A DNA stretch of 64,000 bases. It comes from an uncultured Bacteroidia bacterium (lineage in GTDB: Bacteria > Bacteroidota > Bacteroidia > NS11-12g > UBA955). The notes beneath the pieces are model-generated. The model did not search any database. It saw only the letters and a list, made by a program, of their open reading frames with translations, and was not told the origin of the DNA. Of this stretch, positions 8,380 through 17,312 are shown one piece after another (position 1 is the stretch's first letter; every line of letters begins with the position of its first letter). The translations under genes and the position numbers were made by a program. Location of the stretch: the NCBI GenBank assembly GCA_943789135.1, contig CALSSY010000010.1:1-64000 (forward strand), in the 5' to 3' direction.

Positions 8380-9656
8380 GAAGTATTTGGGTTGTATTAA
8401 AAAAGGAATATTTAACGCGGATTAAAAACAAAACGTTCATAATCATGACGTTTTTGGCCCCTGTATTGATTGCCTTGTTCTATGGTGGTGCGATATATTT
8501 TGCTACAGTTGGTGCCGAAGATCACTCTGCAAAAACTGTTTACTTCAATGCCCCATATTGGGATTTAGAGTCCGATGAATTAGCATTTGATGACTATACT
8601 TTCATTCCGGCTTTACCTGACTCAAAGTCGATGTTGGATGAAATCGAGTCGAAAAAAATGAGCGGTTGGCTCCAAATCAACGATAAAGATATTCATGTAC
8701 TTGACTCGGCTGAATTGATTGGAGGCTCTTCTTTTTCGGTTACTGAACTCCAAAAACTCAATAACCATTTAAAAACTCGAGCCCATGAATATTTATTAAT
8801 GGAAGCGGGCATCTCAGACAGCACACTCCGATTAACCGAAGTTCGTGGAGGTGTTAAAGCATTAGAAATAGATAACGAAGGCGATATAGCAAACTCAAAC
8901 ACCACCTTAAAAAGCGCCGTTGGTTTTGCGATGGCCATGATCATTTATATGTTCATATTCATATATGGATCAATGGTTATGAGATCGGCGATGGAAGAAA
9001 AGACCAATAGAATAGTGGAGGTGATAGTCAGCTCCGTGAAACCCTTCGATTTAATGCTGGGGAAAATCTTAGGTGTCGCACTGGTTGGTCTTACCCAATT
9101 TTTTGCATGGATAGTACTTAGTATTGCCTTGCTCGGAGGTTTGAGCTATGCCTTTTCTTCGGATGCCAATTCCATTCCTCAAGAGGCCAATAATCTGCCT
9201 GTTCATGAAATCATTTCCGGTTTCCAATCTCTTCCTTTTGTAGACATTATCGTTGTTTTTGTACTTTTCTTTCTCGGGGGATACCTCTTATACAGCAGTA
9301 TTTTTGCTGCTATAGGATCTGCCGTAAATCAAGAAACCGATGTACAACAATTCATGCTACCGGTGAGTCTGCCTTTGGTATTTGGATTTATCATTGCGCA
9401 ATCCGTGGTTTTCCAATCCCCTAACGGTCATTTGGCGAAGGTTTTCTCCATGATTCCATTAACCAGCCCCATTGTTATGGCAGTTAGGGCTCCATTTGAC
9501 GTACCCTTGACCGAAATAATTGGAAGTTTTGTTGTACTCCTGCTGACCTTTGTTTTTATGGTCTGGCTTTCAGCTAAAATTTATCGTGTTGGTGTATTGA
9601 TGTACGGTAAAAAACCAAGTTGGAAAGACCTATGGCGTTGGATACGCCAATCTTAA
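8376..9656 (+). CDS. ABC-2 type permease (NatB/YhaP-like)
   Basis: 426 aa permease. One N-terminal membrane segment (TFIIMTFLAPVLIALFYGG) precedes a large extracytoplasmic domain of about 150 residues. A cluster of five to six membrane segments follows (AMAMIIYMFIFIYGSMVMRS, LGVALVGLTQFFAWIVLS, IIVVFVLFFLGGYLLY, and others). The motif VMRSAMEEKTNRIVEVIVSS between the first two segments of the cluster is characteristic of NatB/YhaP permeases. It is translationally coupled to the ATPase. It converges with parC, and the two stop codons overlap by about four bases. Confidence 0.85.
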   Translation: MRSIWVVLKKEYLTRIKNKTFIIMTFLAPVLIALFYGGAIYFATVGAEDHSAKTVYFNAPYWDLESDELAFDDYTFIPALPDSKSMLDEIESKKMSGWLQINDKDIHVLDSAELIGGSSFSVTELQKLNNHLKTRAHEYLLMEAGISDSTLRLTEVRGGVKALEIDNEGDIANSNTTLKSAVGFAMAMIIYMFIFIYGSMVMRSAMEEKTNRIVEVIVSSVKPFDLMLGKILGVALVGLTQFFAWIVLSIALLGGLSYAFSSDANSIPQEANNLPVHEIISGFQSLPFVDIIVVFVLFFLGGYLLYSSIFAAIGSAVNQETDVQQFMLPVSLPLVFGFIIAQSVVFQSPNGHLAKVFSMIPLTSPIVMAVRAPFDVPLTEIIGSFVVLLLTFVFMVWLSAKIYRVGVLMYGKKPSWKDLWRWIRQS

Positions 9657-12334
9657 AGCAAGTTCAATTGGGAAGGATTTGACCCGTTTTGCTTCGGAGG
9701 TTCTACCGGTACTATCGGTTTTGATTCAGCTACAGGCTCATTACCCTCACTACCTCCAGATTCAGAACCACTCTCTTCTTCCTTCTCTTCCGATTGTTCT
9801 GACTCAGGGGCACCATTTTTCTCCGAGGTCAATTTGATTTTCTTTACTGTATCAAATGAAAGTCTATTACCTACAGCCTTCCACCCTTTTATTTCGATAA
9901 AGTCGGTAATATTTACCTCTTCGGTAATTTTTTCCTTCTTTTTGGTTTCGGTGAGTACTTCTACTAACATAGGATTCGCTAAGGATAAACATTCTAAATG
10001 AGATCCTTTTTCCTCAGATATAAAGACAAATTTCTTGTTGGAGGTACTTGTTTCTATAAGGAAGCGTTTTACGTAATGATATTTTGATTTTCCATCCAAA
10101 TAGACAACTTGCAAAGGCAAATCGGGATAGAACTTCTGGATATGATACACCTCTCCGGGGTAAAACGATTGATCAGTTCGTAATTGGTTAACTCATAAGA
10201 TCCATCCTTGTATACTACCAACAATTGATCATCTGCATTAAAGTCACCCAGATAAATACCTTTTTCATCACCGTTTAAACGACCTGTTAGGTTGTCCCAC
10301 CAAATATTAACACCACCAAGGGTTGAACCACCTTTTTCTTTAAGATCAACTTTTCTTACGGCATATTTGGTGATTTGGTTACCTCCCGCTGTTTTCCCTT
10401 TTATGGCTAGTTTAGCAAAATCATAATCGAATTGCTTCAGTCGCGCATTGGCCGAGGCACTTAAGTAAATATTCACCTTTTCAGCTTCCCCATTCGGATT
10501 CGCGGAAAAATACAACACTTTTGTCTTGGGATTATCCGTTGCCATGTTGTATACCTTTTCACGAATCAAACCAATGGCATTGAAACGTTTCGCCATGGCT
10601 TTTTTACCTCGCACCATCCCAATATACGAGGTTGTAAGTGGTCCGTTCATCGCCTTTCCGCCAGACACCCACATGGATAATTTCTTTTCCGAAGAAGTGT
10701 TTGTCTGAAACTTTGGCTATTGAATAGGTTCCATCTGCCCTGAAAGCTATGATATCATCGATATCGGAACAATCCAACACGAAAGTATCTTTCTTTAGTG
10801 AGGTACCGACAAATCCTTCTTCATAATTGGCGTACAACTTCACGTTGGCAGCGGCAACTATATTGGCTTCGATGGTATCAAATAACTTTATTTCTGTTTT
10901 CCGCTCTTTACCTGCTCCGTATTTCTTAATAAGCTGCTTGAAATATAGAATGGCATAATCGGTAAGATTATCCAAATGATGTTTTACTTCATCAATTTCG
11001 TTTTCAATACTTCTGATTTGTTCATCCGCTTTAAATGAATCATATTTAGAGATACGTTTAATCTTGATCTCCGTAAGGCGCACAATATCTTCTTCTAAAA
11101 CTTCTCTTTTTAGAAGTGGTTTAAATGGATCTAATCCGCGATCTATGGTTTCAATCACCGATTCCCACGTTTCACATTCTTCAATATCGCGGTAGATTCG
11201 ATTTTCAATGAATATTTTCTCCAAAGAAGAATAATGCCATTTATTCTCAAGCTCACCTAATTGGATTTCCAATTCCCGGCGTAATAGCCCAAGGGTATGA
11301 TGCGTAGACGCTTTCAATATTTCGGAGACCCCCATAAAACTGGGTCGGTCTGCCTCAATTATACAAGCCAACGGCGAAATGGATAGCTCACAATCGGTGA
11401 AGGCATAGAGGGCGTTTATGGCCATATCTGGCAAAATACCAGGCGCTAACTGAATTTCAATTTCAACGTTAGCCGCTGTATTATCAATAACCTTTTTGAC
11501 TTTAATTTTACCACTATCGCTGGCTTTGATTATACTTTCTATTAAACCACCCGTTGTAGTTCCAAATGGAATATCTTTGACTAGGAGTGTATTTTTATCT
11601 TTTTCTTCGATGCGGGCTCTCACGCGAATTCGACTTCCCTTTTTACCGTCGTTGTAATGCGTGAAATCTGCACTTCCTCCGGTGGGGAAATCCGGAAAAA
11701 TCTCAACCTTTTTGCCTTTGAGAACGTCAATACTCGCTTCACACAGCTCGATAAAATTGTGAGGCATTATTTTCGTACTCAAGCCTACTGCAATTCCCTC
11801 AACACCTTGTGCCAAAACGAGCGGAAACTTCATGGGCAAGTTGATCGGTTCGCGCTTACGACCGTCATAACTCAATTGCCAATAGGTGGTTTTATCGTTA
11901 AACGCCACCTCTCTAGCAAACTTCGAAAGACGTGCTTCGATATAACGGGGAGCCGCAGCAGAGTCTCCCGTTCTAACATCACCCCAGTTACCTTGGGTTT
12001 CGATGAGTAAATCCTTTTGACCTAAATTCACCAAGGCATCGCCAATCGCAGCGTCACCGTGGGGGTGATAGGCCATAGTTGCTCCGATAATGTTGGCGAC
12101 CTTATTGAAACGACCGTCATCCATGACGTTCATGGCGTGCAATATTCTGCGTTGCACCGGCTTCAGACCGTCTTCAACAGCGGGAATAGCCCTCTCTAAT
12201 ATTACATAGCTAGCATACTCAACAAACCAATCTTTGAAAAGTCCACCAACGGGCTTTACCTCCGATTGGGATTGGAGATTGTCTTCGTCGTTTTTGGGTT
12301 CAAGGTTATCGATATTTTCGGGATGCTCTTCCAT
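9653..12334 (-). CDS. parC: DNA topoisomerase IV subunit A (two frame breaks in this sequence)
   Basis: About 893 aa when two breaks are repaired. It cuts and rejoins DNA as the A subunit of topoisomerase IV, paired with ParE (27792-29651). Seen: FKDWFVEYASYVILERAIP, the QRRILHAM helix, the quinolone-site region HPHGDAAIGDALV, and the catalytic tyrosine in AAPRYIEARLS. Coiled coils follow, then beta-pinwheel C-terminal blades, then an unusual Glu/Ser-rich acidic tail. The first break is one extra base at about 10610-10613, where WDGAR should run into GKKAMAKRF. The second is one missing base at about 10155-10160, where RFTPE should run into EVYHIQKF. The shifts cancel, so the total length is an exact multiple of three. 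Because topoisomerase IV is essential, sequence error is more likely than loss. Confidence 0.88.
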
Positions 12335-12344
12335 GAATAACTCC

Positions 12345-12352
12345 CAAAATTA
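12345..12352 (-). promoter_or_regulatory. TAATTTTG -7 element of parC
   Basis: Exact TAnnTTTG on the minus strand, ending ten bases before the parC start codon at 12334. Confidence 0.5.
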
Positions 12353-12432
12353 TCATTATTATTTCAAGGTTACTTCACAGTTTATTCACAACTTCTGCGT
12401 GAATAATTAAGACCTTAAACCATATACTCGTG

Positions 12433-12462
12433 TGACATTTTGTCAGTTTATCCCTAAATTTG
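12433..12462 (+). promoter_or_regulatory. palindrome plus TAAATTTG promoter of the activator-lptE-secG operon
   Basis: Perfect inverted repeat TGACA-TTT-TGTCA at 12433-12445, followed nine bases later by TAAATTTG (12455-12462), which ends seven bases before the ATG at 12470. The palindrome sits where the -33 region would be, so a bound protein could activate or block the promoter. Confidence 0.6.
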
Positions 12463-12469
12463 TGAAAAC

Positions 12470-13738
12470 ATGGAACTACAAGCAGTAAAACAACGTTTCG
12501 GGATTATTGGGAATGCCCCATTACTCAATGCAGCGCTTCAAACTGCAGTGAAGGTGGCGCCTACCGACATGAACGTTCTTATACAAGGAGAAAGTGGGGT
12601 TGGTAAGGAAAGTTTTAGTAAAATCATTCACCATCTTAGCGGACGCAAACACGCCCCATTTATTGCGGTAAACTGCGGCGCTATTCCGGAAGGCACTATT
12701 GATAGTGAATTGTTTGGCCATGAAAAAGGATCGTTTACGGGAGCTTCAGAAAAACGACAAGGTTATTTTGAAAGTGTAAATGGGGGAACCATATTTTTGG
12801 ATGAAGTTGGAGAATTACCTCTGGGAACTCAAGCTAGGTTATTGCGAATTTTAGAAAACGGCGAGTTCATAAAAGTAGGAAGCAGTAAAGTACAAAAAAC
12901 AGATGTACGCGTCGTGGCTGCAACAAATCGCAACCTACTGGATCGTGCGCAACAAGGAAAATTCCGTGAAGATTTGTACTACCGATTGGCTACTGTTCCA
13001 ATTCGAGTACCCAAGTTAAGCGAACGCAAGGAAGATATTTCTTTATTATTTAAAAAATTCAGCTCTGATTTCGCCGAAAACAACCACCGCGAAATGCTTG
13101 AATTAAGTCCAGGGGCACAAACCTTATTGGAGAACTATCCTTGGCCTGGAAATATCAGACAGCTAAAAAACATTAGCGAACAAATTTGCGTGCTTGAAAA
13201 CGACAATTGGATTGGCGAAGAAGCTTTAAAGCAATACCTCCCTCCCGCTGTAAATCAATTACCCATGCTCCTTGAAAAAACAGCAGACGGCAATTACGAC
13301 GGCATGAGTGAGCGCGATGTATTCTATAAAGTCCTAATCGACCTAAGGCGAGATGTAAACGACCTCAAAAAAGTGGTTTTTGGCCTTATTGATTCTCAAG
13401 AAGGATCTCAAGTTCCCATTCCTGCTAATCTAAAACAAGAAAATAGCGGTTTTCGCAATTATCCTGTAACTGAAGAGTCGCGTTTCTTGCAAACACCATC
13501 GCATGTTACCAGCGAAATAAATAGCTACCCGCATCCCACAGATGACGAAGAGGATTTCATTGATGCGGAAACTTACGGCATCGATGAATCCAATGACCTA
13601 AGTTTGGAATCAAAGGAAATCGAATTGATTCGACTTGCTTTATCTAGAAATAACGGCAAACGCAAAAAAGCCGCAGAAGATTTAGGAATCTCTGAGCGCA
13701 CTTTATACCGAAAAATCAAGCAGTATGAATTGGACTAA
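12470..13738 (+). CDS. sigma-54-interacting AAA+ transcriptional activator without receiver domain
   Basis: 422 aa bacterial enhancer-binding protein. The AAA+ domain begins almost at the N-terminus: Walker A GESGVGKE, the sigma-54 contact loop GSFTGA (a variant of GAFTGA), Walker B GGTIFLDEVGEL, and the arginine region FREDLYYRL. A linker of about 130 residues rich in acidic and polar residues follows, then a Fis-type HTH (ALSRNNGKRKKAAEDLGIS, RTLYRKIKQ). There is no receiver or GAF domain, so its activity must be set by a partner or by its level. It overlaps lptE by 14 bases and heads an operon with LPS-transport and secretion genes, as in other Bacteroidota. Confidence 0.9.
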   Translation: MELQAVKQRFGIIGNAPLLNAALQTAVKVAPTDMNVLIQGESGVGKESFSKIIHHLSGRKHAPFIAVNCGAIPEGTIDSELFGHEKGSFTGASEKRQGYFESVNGGTIFLDEVGELPLGTQARLLRILENGEFIKVGSSKVQKTDVRVVAATNRNLLDRAQQGKFREDLYYRLATVPIRVPKLSERKEDISLLFKKFSSDFAENNHREMLELSPGAQTLLENYPWPGNIRQLKNISEQICVLENDNWIGEEALKQYLPPAVNQLPMLLEKTADGNYDGMSERDVFYKVLIDLRRDVNDLKKVVFGLIDSQEGSQVPIPANLKQENSGFRNYPVTEESRFLQTPSHVTSEINSYPHPTDDEEDFIDAETYGIDESNDLSLESKEIELIRLALSRNNGKRKKAAEDLGISERTLYRKIKQYELD

Positions 13739-14228
13739 ACACATATTCTGGATTGCTGCTTTGACATTGCTTCAAGGTTGTGGAATATACGATTTCAGAG
13801 GAGCCAACATTCCAAAAGACGTACAAAATTTCTCTGTAGATTTCTTCAATAATGAAGCAGATTTGGTCAATCCTAGCTTGAGTATTGATTTCACTGAAAA
13901 AGTAAAAACCAAGTTTCAAACCGAAACATCACTTGGAATGGTTGCCGAAAACGGAGATTATAAAATCGGTGGTGTAATCAGCCGGTATCAAATAACCCCA
14001 GCCGCATTGAATGCCCAAACCGGTTCAGCACAAACTCAATTCACTATTTCTGTTCATGTGGATTTTATTTGTGAAAAGTACCCCGAAAAAGATTTCTCAA
14101 AAGACTTTACATCATCACAAACCTTCGATTCAAGCTTAGACTTTGCAACTGTCGAGTCGGGCTTATCCAATGAACTTACGGATATAATTGTACAACAAAT
14201 TTTTGCAGCAATTGCTCTTGACTGGTGA
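13725..14228 (+). CDS. lptE: LptE-family LPS-assembly lipoprotein
   Basis: 167 aa lipoprotein. The signal sequence ends in a lipobox LLQGC, followed by GIYDFRGANIPKDV, the opening typical of Bacteroidota LptE proteins. The rest matches the family in order: VDFFNNEADLVNPSLS, FTEKVKTKF, ENGDYKIGGVISRYQITP, and a C-terminal NELTDIIVQQIFAAI helix. LptE plugs the LptD barrel in the outer membrane and helps insert lipopolysaccharide. It overlaps the activator gene upstream by 14 bases and the next gene by four bases (GTGA). Confidence 0.85.
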   Translation: MNWTKHIFWIAALTLLQGCGIYDFRGANIPKDVQNFSVDFFNNEADLVNPSLSIDFTEKVKTKFQTETSLGMVAENGDYKIGGVISRYQITPAALNAQTGSAQTQFTISVHVDFICEKYPEKDFSKDFTSSQTFDSSLDFATVESGLSNELTDIIVQQIFAAIALDW

Positions 14229-15127
14229 ACCAAAAAACGCTTAAACATATCGCTAATAGTTCGGAGCCTCTAGAATCTGGAACCGTTCAAGACTTAATAG
14301 ACTTGACCAAGCAATTTCCCTATTTCGCTTGGCCCTATGCTATTTTAGCCCGTCATTACCACAAGAAACAAGATTTTCGAACTGAGGCTTTGATGCACCA
14401 AGCCGCAATGCGAATACCAGATCGCACATGGCTCTATCATTTCACTCACGACCAAACCGATGAGAAAGCTGTAAAACATGTATTCGAACCAATCATTGAG
14501 CCAATTGTTGAAAATGAAATAATTGCACCACAACAAAATTCTACATTAGAATTAGAGGAAAATACTGAAAATATTGCGCAAGAAACGATTGAAGTCAAAG
14601 AATCTCCCTTCACAAAAGCGGCGAAACTCGATGCTGAGGATAAAATAAAAAATGCATCTTCGGAATTGAAAATTCGACCTCAACAAATGGCATACGATTT
14701 AGAATCCCTATTTAGCGAGGAAAACAAAACTGAACAAAGCACTCACAAAGGCCCTGCAAGTAACGACTTCTACAGTTGGCTAAACGGTCAAAATACACGA
14801 AACGATAGTCCATCGAAAGCAAATGCTCAAAACGAACCCCCAAAGATTATCGAGCACCAAAAAAGCATCATCGAAAACTTCCTAATTACCAAACCCAGCA
14901 TTTCAAGACCTAAACAGGAATTTTTCAAGCCTGAAAAAGCACAGAAAAAGGGCGAACAACTCACGGGAGCCATCGTAACGGAAACTTTAGCACGCATTTA
15001 TTTAAAGCAAGAAAACCCACAAAAAGCAATTTGGGCATACAAACAATTACAGTTGAAATTTCCCGAAAAAAAGACGTACTTTGCAAACCTAATTAGTCAA
15101 ATAGAAAAAGAACAAAACAAATCATGA
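14225..15127 (+). CDS. hypothetical protein of the lptE-secG operon (TPR-like ends)
   Basis: 300 aa. It starts with GTG at 14225, overlapping the lptE stop as GTGA. The N-terminus (about 1-75) looks helical and repeat-like (FPYFAWPYAILARHYHKKQ). The middle is a long glutamate- and lysine-rich, probably disordered segment, and the C-terminus has a helix pair like a TPR (ETLARIYLKQENPQKAIWAY, QLKFPEKKTYFANLI). Proteins of this kind are found between LptE and SecG in Bacteroidota, but no role is established. No signal peptide is visible, so it is probably cytoplasmic. It overlaps secG by four bases. Confidence 0.75.
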   Translation: MNQKTLKHIANSSEPLESGTVQDLIDLTKQFPYFAWPYAILARHYHKKQDFRTEALMHQAAMRIPDRTWLYHFTHDQTDEKAVKHVFEPIIEPIVENEIIAPQQNSTLELEENTENIAQETIEVKESPFTKAAKLDAEDKIKNASSELKIRPQQMAYDLESLFSEENKTEQSTHKGPASNDFYSWLNGQNTRNDSPSKANAQNEPPKIIEHQKSIIENFLITKPSISRPKQEFFKPEKAQKKGEQLTGAIVTETLARIYLKQENPQKAIWAYKQLQLKFPEKKTYFANLISQIEKEQNKS

Positions 15128-15423
15128 CCTGGATACTTATTTTAGCCATTATCGTTTCCCTACTCCTTATGTTGGTTATTCTCGTTCAAAACCCAAAAGG
15201 TGGTGGATTGGCATCTAATTTTTCTCAAGGAAACCAAATATTTGGAGTTGAGAAAACTACAGATATCGTTGAGAGAATCACTTGGATTGGCGCTATTGTT
15301 ATCGTCGTTATCTCATTGGTAGCTGCATCCTACAACGGACAGCGTTCAAAAGCAGCCGGTTCTCAACCTGCAGCAGAAGAAACTTCTTTACCAGATGTAA
15401 AGGCTCCAAGAACAACCAATTAA
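15124..15423 (+). CDS. secG: preprotein translocase subunit SecG
   Basis: 99 aa with the SecG layout: a first membrane segment (WILILAIIVSLLLMLVILV), the conserved loop QNPKGGGLASNFSQGNQIFG, a second membrane segment (ITWIGAIVIVVISLVAAS) and a polar tail. SecG assists SecYE/SecA protein export across the inner membrane. The ATG overlaps the upstream stop (ATGA). It is the last gene of the operon that starts at 12470, closed by the terminator at 15442-15477. The groES/groEL genes that often follow secG in this phylum are absent here. Confidence 0.92.
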   Translation: MTWILILAIIVSLLLMLVILVQNPKGGGLASNFSQGNQIFGVEKTTDIVERITWIGAIVIVVISLVAASYNGQRSKAAGSQPAAEETSLPDVKAPRTTN

Positions 15424-15441
15424 TAAAACAAAATCAATCAT

Positions 15442-15477
15442 AAAAAAAGAGGTCGCCTTGGCGACCTCTTTTTTTTT
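15442..15477. terminator. bidirectional rho-independent terminator
   Basis: Hairpin GGTCGCC-TT-GGCGACC extended by A/T pairing (AAAAAAAGA on the left, TCTTTTTTTT on the right). It lies between secG (plus) and hutU (minus) and can serve both. Confidence 0.9.
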
Positions 15478-15555
15478 ATTTTCAATTTCAATTGCATAAA
15501 AATGGCTGCATCAACGTAATGATACAGCCACTCTAGGTATACACGTAAAACGTAT

Positions 15556-17238
15556 TTACTGTTTAGAATTTAATCTTTCTGCTAAATCTAATCCGTGTTG
15601 CTTAGCGGTTTCTTTTGCAATTTCGTAACCTGCATCAGCATGTCGAACGACACCCATTCCTGGATCGTTGTGCAATACGCGGCGCAAACGCTCTTCCGCA
15701 TCGTCCGTTCCATCAGCAACGATAACCATTCCAGAATGAATGCTGTATCCCATTCCAACACCTCCACCGTGGTGCAAACTAACCCAACTTGCACCTCCAG
15801 CTGTATTTACGAAGGCATTTAATATTGGCCAATCCGCTACGGCATCCGAACCGTCTAACATGGCTTCGGTTTCTCTATTTGGAGAAGCCACAGAACCTGT
15901 ATCGAGGTGGTCACGACCAATAACGATAGGCGCTTTAAGCTCGCCATTTCGAACCATTTCATTGAAGGCCAAAGCTGCTTTTTGGCGCTCACCCTGACCA
16001 ATCCAACAAATTCGAGCTGGCAACCCTTGGAATTCGATTTTTTCCTGTGCCATCGTTATCCAACGCTTTAAGCTCTCGTTCTCAGGGAATAACTCCAATA
16101 TCTTTTTATCGGTTGCATGAATATCTGCAGGATCACCGCTTAGTGCTACCCATCGGAATGGGCCCTTACCTTGACAGAATAATGGACGGATATAAGCCGG
16201 AACAAATCCTGGAAAATCAAACGCATTTTTCAAACCTTTTTCCAATGCTCGACCTCTCAAGTTATTTCCATAATCAAAAGTAATGGCACCTTTCTTCTGC
16301 ATTTCAAGCATTAAATTAACGTGCTTATACATCGTCTTATAACTAAGCTCAACGTATGTATCTGGGTCGCGTTCGCGAAGTCTATCTGCCGCCTCAACAT
16401 CCATTTCTTCAGGATAATAACCTACTAGAGGATCATGAGCCGAAGTTTGATCTGTAAGCGTATCTGGAATCACATTGCGCTCGAGCATGCGCTCTAAGAG
16501 CTCCACTGCATTGCACAAAACCCCAATGCTAACCGCAGCACCTTGCTCTTTGGCGATCAGAGCTTTATCGATGGCATCATCAATTTCGCGGCACATTACA
16601 TCTAAATATCTTGTTTCCAGACGTTTTTTTATGCGCCACTCTTCTACTTCTGCTACCAACGCCACACCTTCATTCATTGTAATGGCCAATGGTTGAGCAC
16701 CGCCCATTCCTCCTAAACCAGCTGTTACGTTTAAGGTATGCTTTAAACTTCCTCCAAAATGTTGACGTGCACACTCGGCATAGGTCTCGTAAGTTCCTTG
16801 CACAATTCCCTGAGAACCTATATATATCCAACTTCCTGCAGTCATTTGTCCGTACATCATTAGCCCTTTTGCTTCTAACTCACGGAAATGTTCCCAGGTT
16901 GCCCATTTGGGGACAAGTTGACTATTCGAAATTAAAACGCGAGGTGCGTTTTTATGAGTTGGTAAAATTGCCACGGGCTTACCACTTTGAACCATAAGGG
17001 TTTCATCGTCGTTCAAATCTAATAACGCCTTACATATATCGTCAAAAGCTTGCCAATTGCGGGCCGCTTTACCCAAGCCTCCGTATACAATTAGATCTTC
17101 TGGACGTTCTGCTACATCGGGATCTAGGTTGTTATGCAACATACGGTAAGCAGCTTCTTGAACCCAGCCTTTACAGTTGAGCTGTGTACCAACAGGCGAT
17201 TTCACTATTCTTGATTTTGAAACAGTAGTCTCTGACAT
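15556..17238 (-). CDS. hutU: urocanate hydratase
   Basis: 560 aa, the normal length. HutU converts urocanate to imidazolonepropionate with tightly bound NAD+, the second step of histidine breakdown. Clear family blocks are [84 protein letters not shown] and [12 protein letters not shown]. The other hut genes (hutH, hutI, hutG or ftcD) are not in this window, so the gene stands alone. Promoter TATTTTTG at 17243-17250 ends four bases before the ATG. This is a very secure call. Confidence 0.97.
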   Translation of the reverse strand: MSETTVSKSRIVKSPVGTQLNCKGWVQEAAYRMLHNNLDPDVAERPEDLIVYGGLGKAARNWQAFDDICKALLDLNDDETLMVQSGKPVAILPTHKNAPRVLISNSQLVPKWATWEHFRELEAKGLMMYGQMTAGSWIYIGSQGIVQGTYETYAECARQHFGGSLKHTLNVTAGLGGMGGAQPLAITMNEGVALVAEVEEWRIKKRLETRYLDVMCREIDDAIDKALIAKEQGAAVSIGVLCNAVELLERMLERNVIPDTLTDQTSAHDPLVGYYPEEMDVEAADRLRERDPDTYVELSYKTMYKHVNLMLEMQKKGAITFDYGNNLRGRALEKGLKNAFDFPGFVPAYIRPLFCQGKGPFRWVALSGDPADIHATDKKILELFPENESLKRWITMAQEKIEFQGLPARICWIGQGERQKAALAFNEMVRNGELKAPIVIGRDHLDTGSVASPNRETEAMLDGSDAVADWPILNAFVNTAGGASWVSLHHGGGVGMGYSIHSGMVIVADGTDDAEERLRRVLHNDPGMGVVRHADAGYEIAKETAKQHGLDLAERLNSKQ

Positions 17239-17242
17239 ACTG

Positions 17243-17250
17243 CAAAAATA
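17243..17250 (-). promoter_or_regulatory. TATTTTTG -7 element of hutU
   Basis: Exact TAnnTTTG on the minus strand, four bases before the hutU ATG, predicting a leaderless or nearly leaderless mRNA. Confidence 0.55.
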
Positions 17251-17312
17251 CGCAATCCCTACCTTAAGGAAAAAAAGCGGCGTATTGATTCGTTCAAAAA
17301 ATCTTCAACACC

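Noticed and set aside
11657-12010. Plus-strand 117-codon frame opposite parC
   Set aside because: Shadow of a strongly conserved coding region on the other strand, with no protein-like pattern.
15595-16997. Several plus-strand frames of 70-100 codons opposite hutU
   Set aside because: hutU is a full-length, highly conserved enzyme on the minus strand; these frames have shadow-like composition and no start signals.
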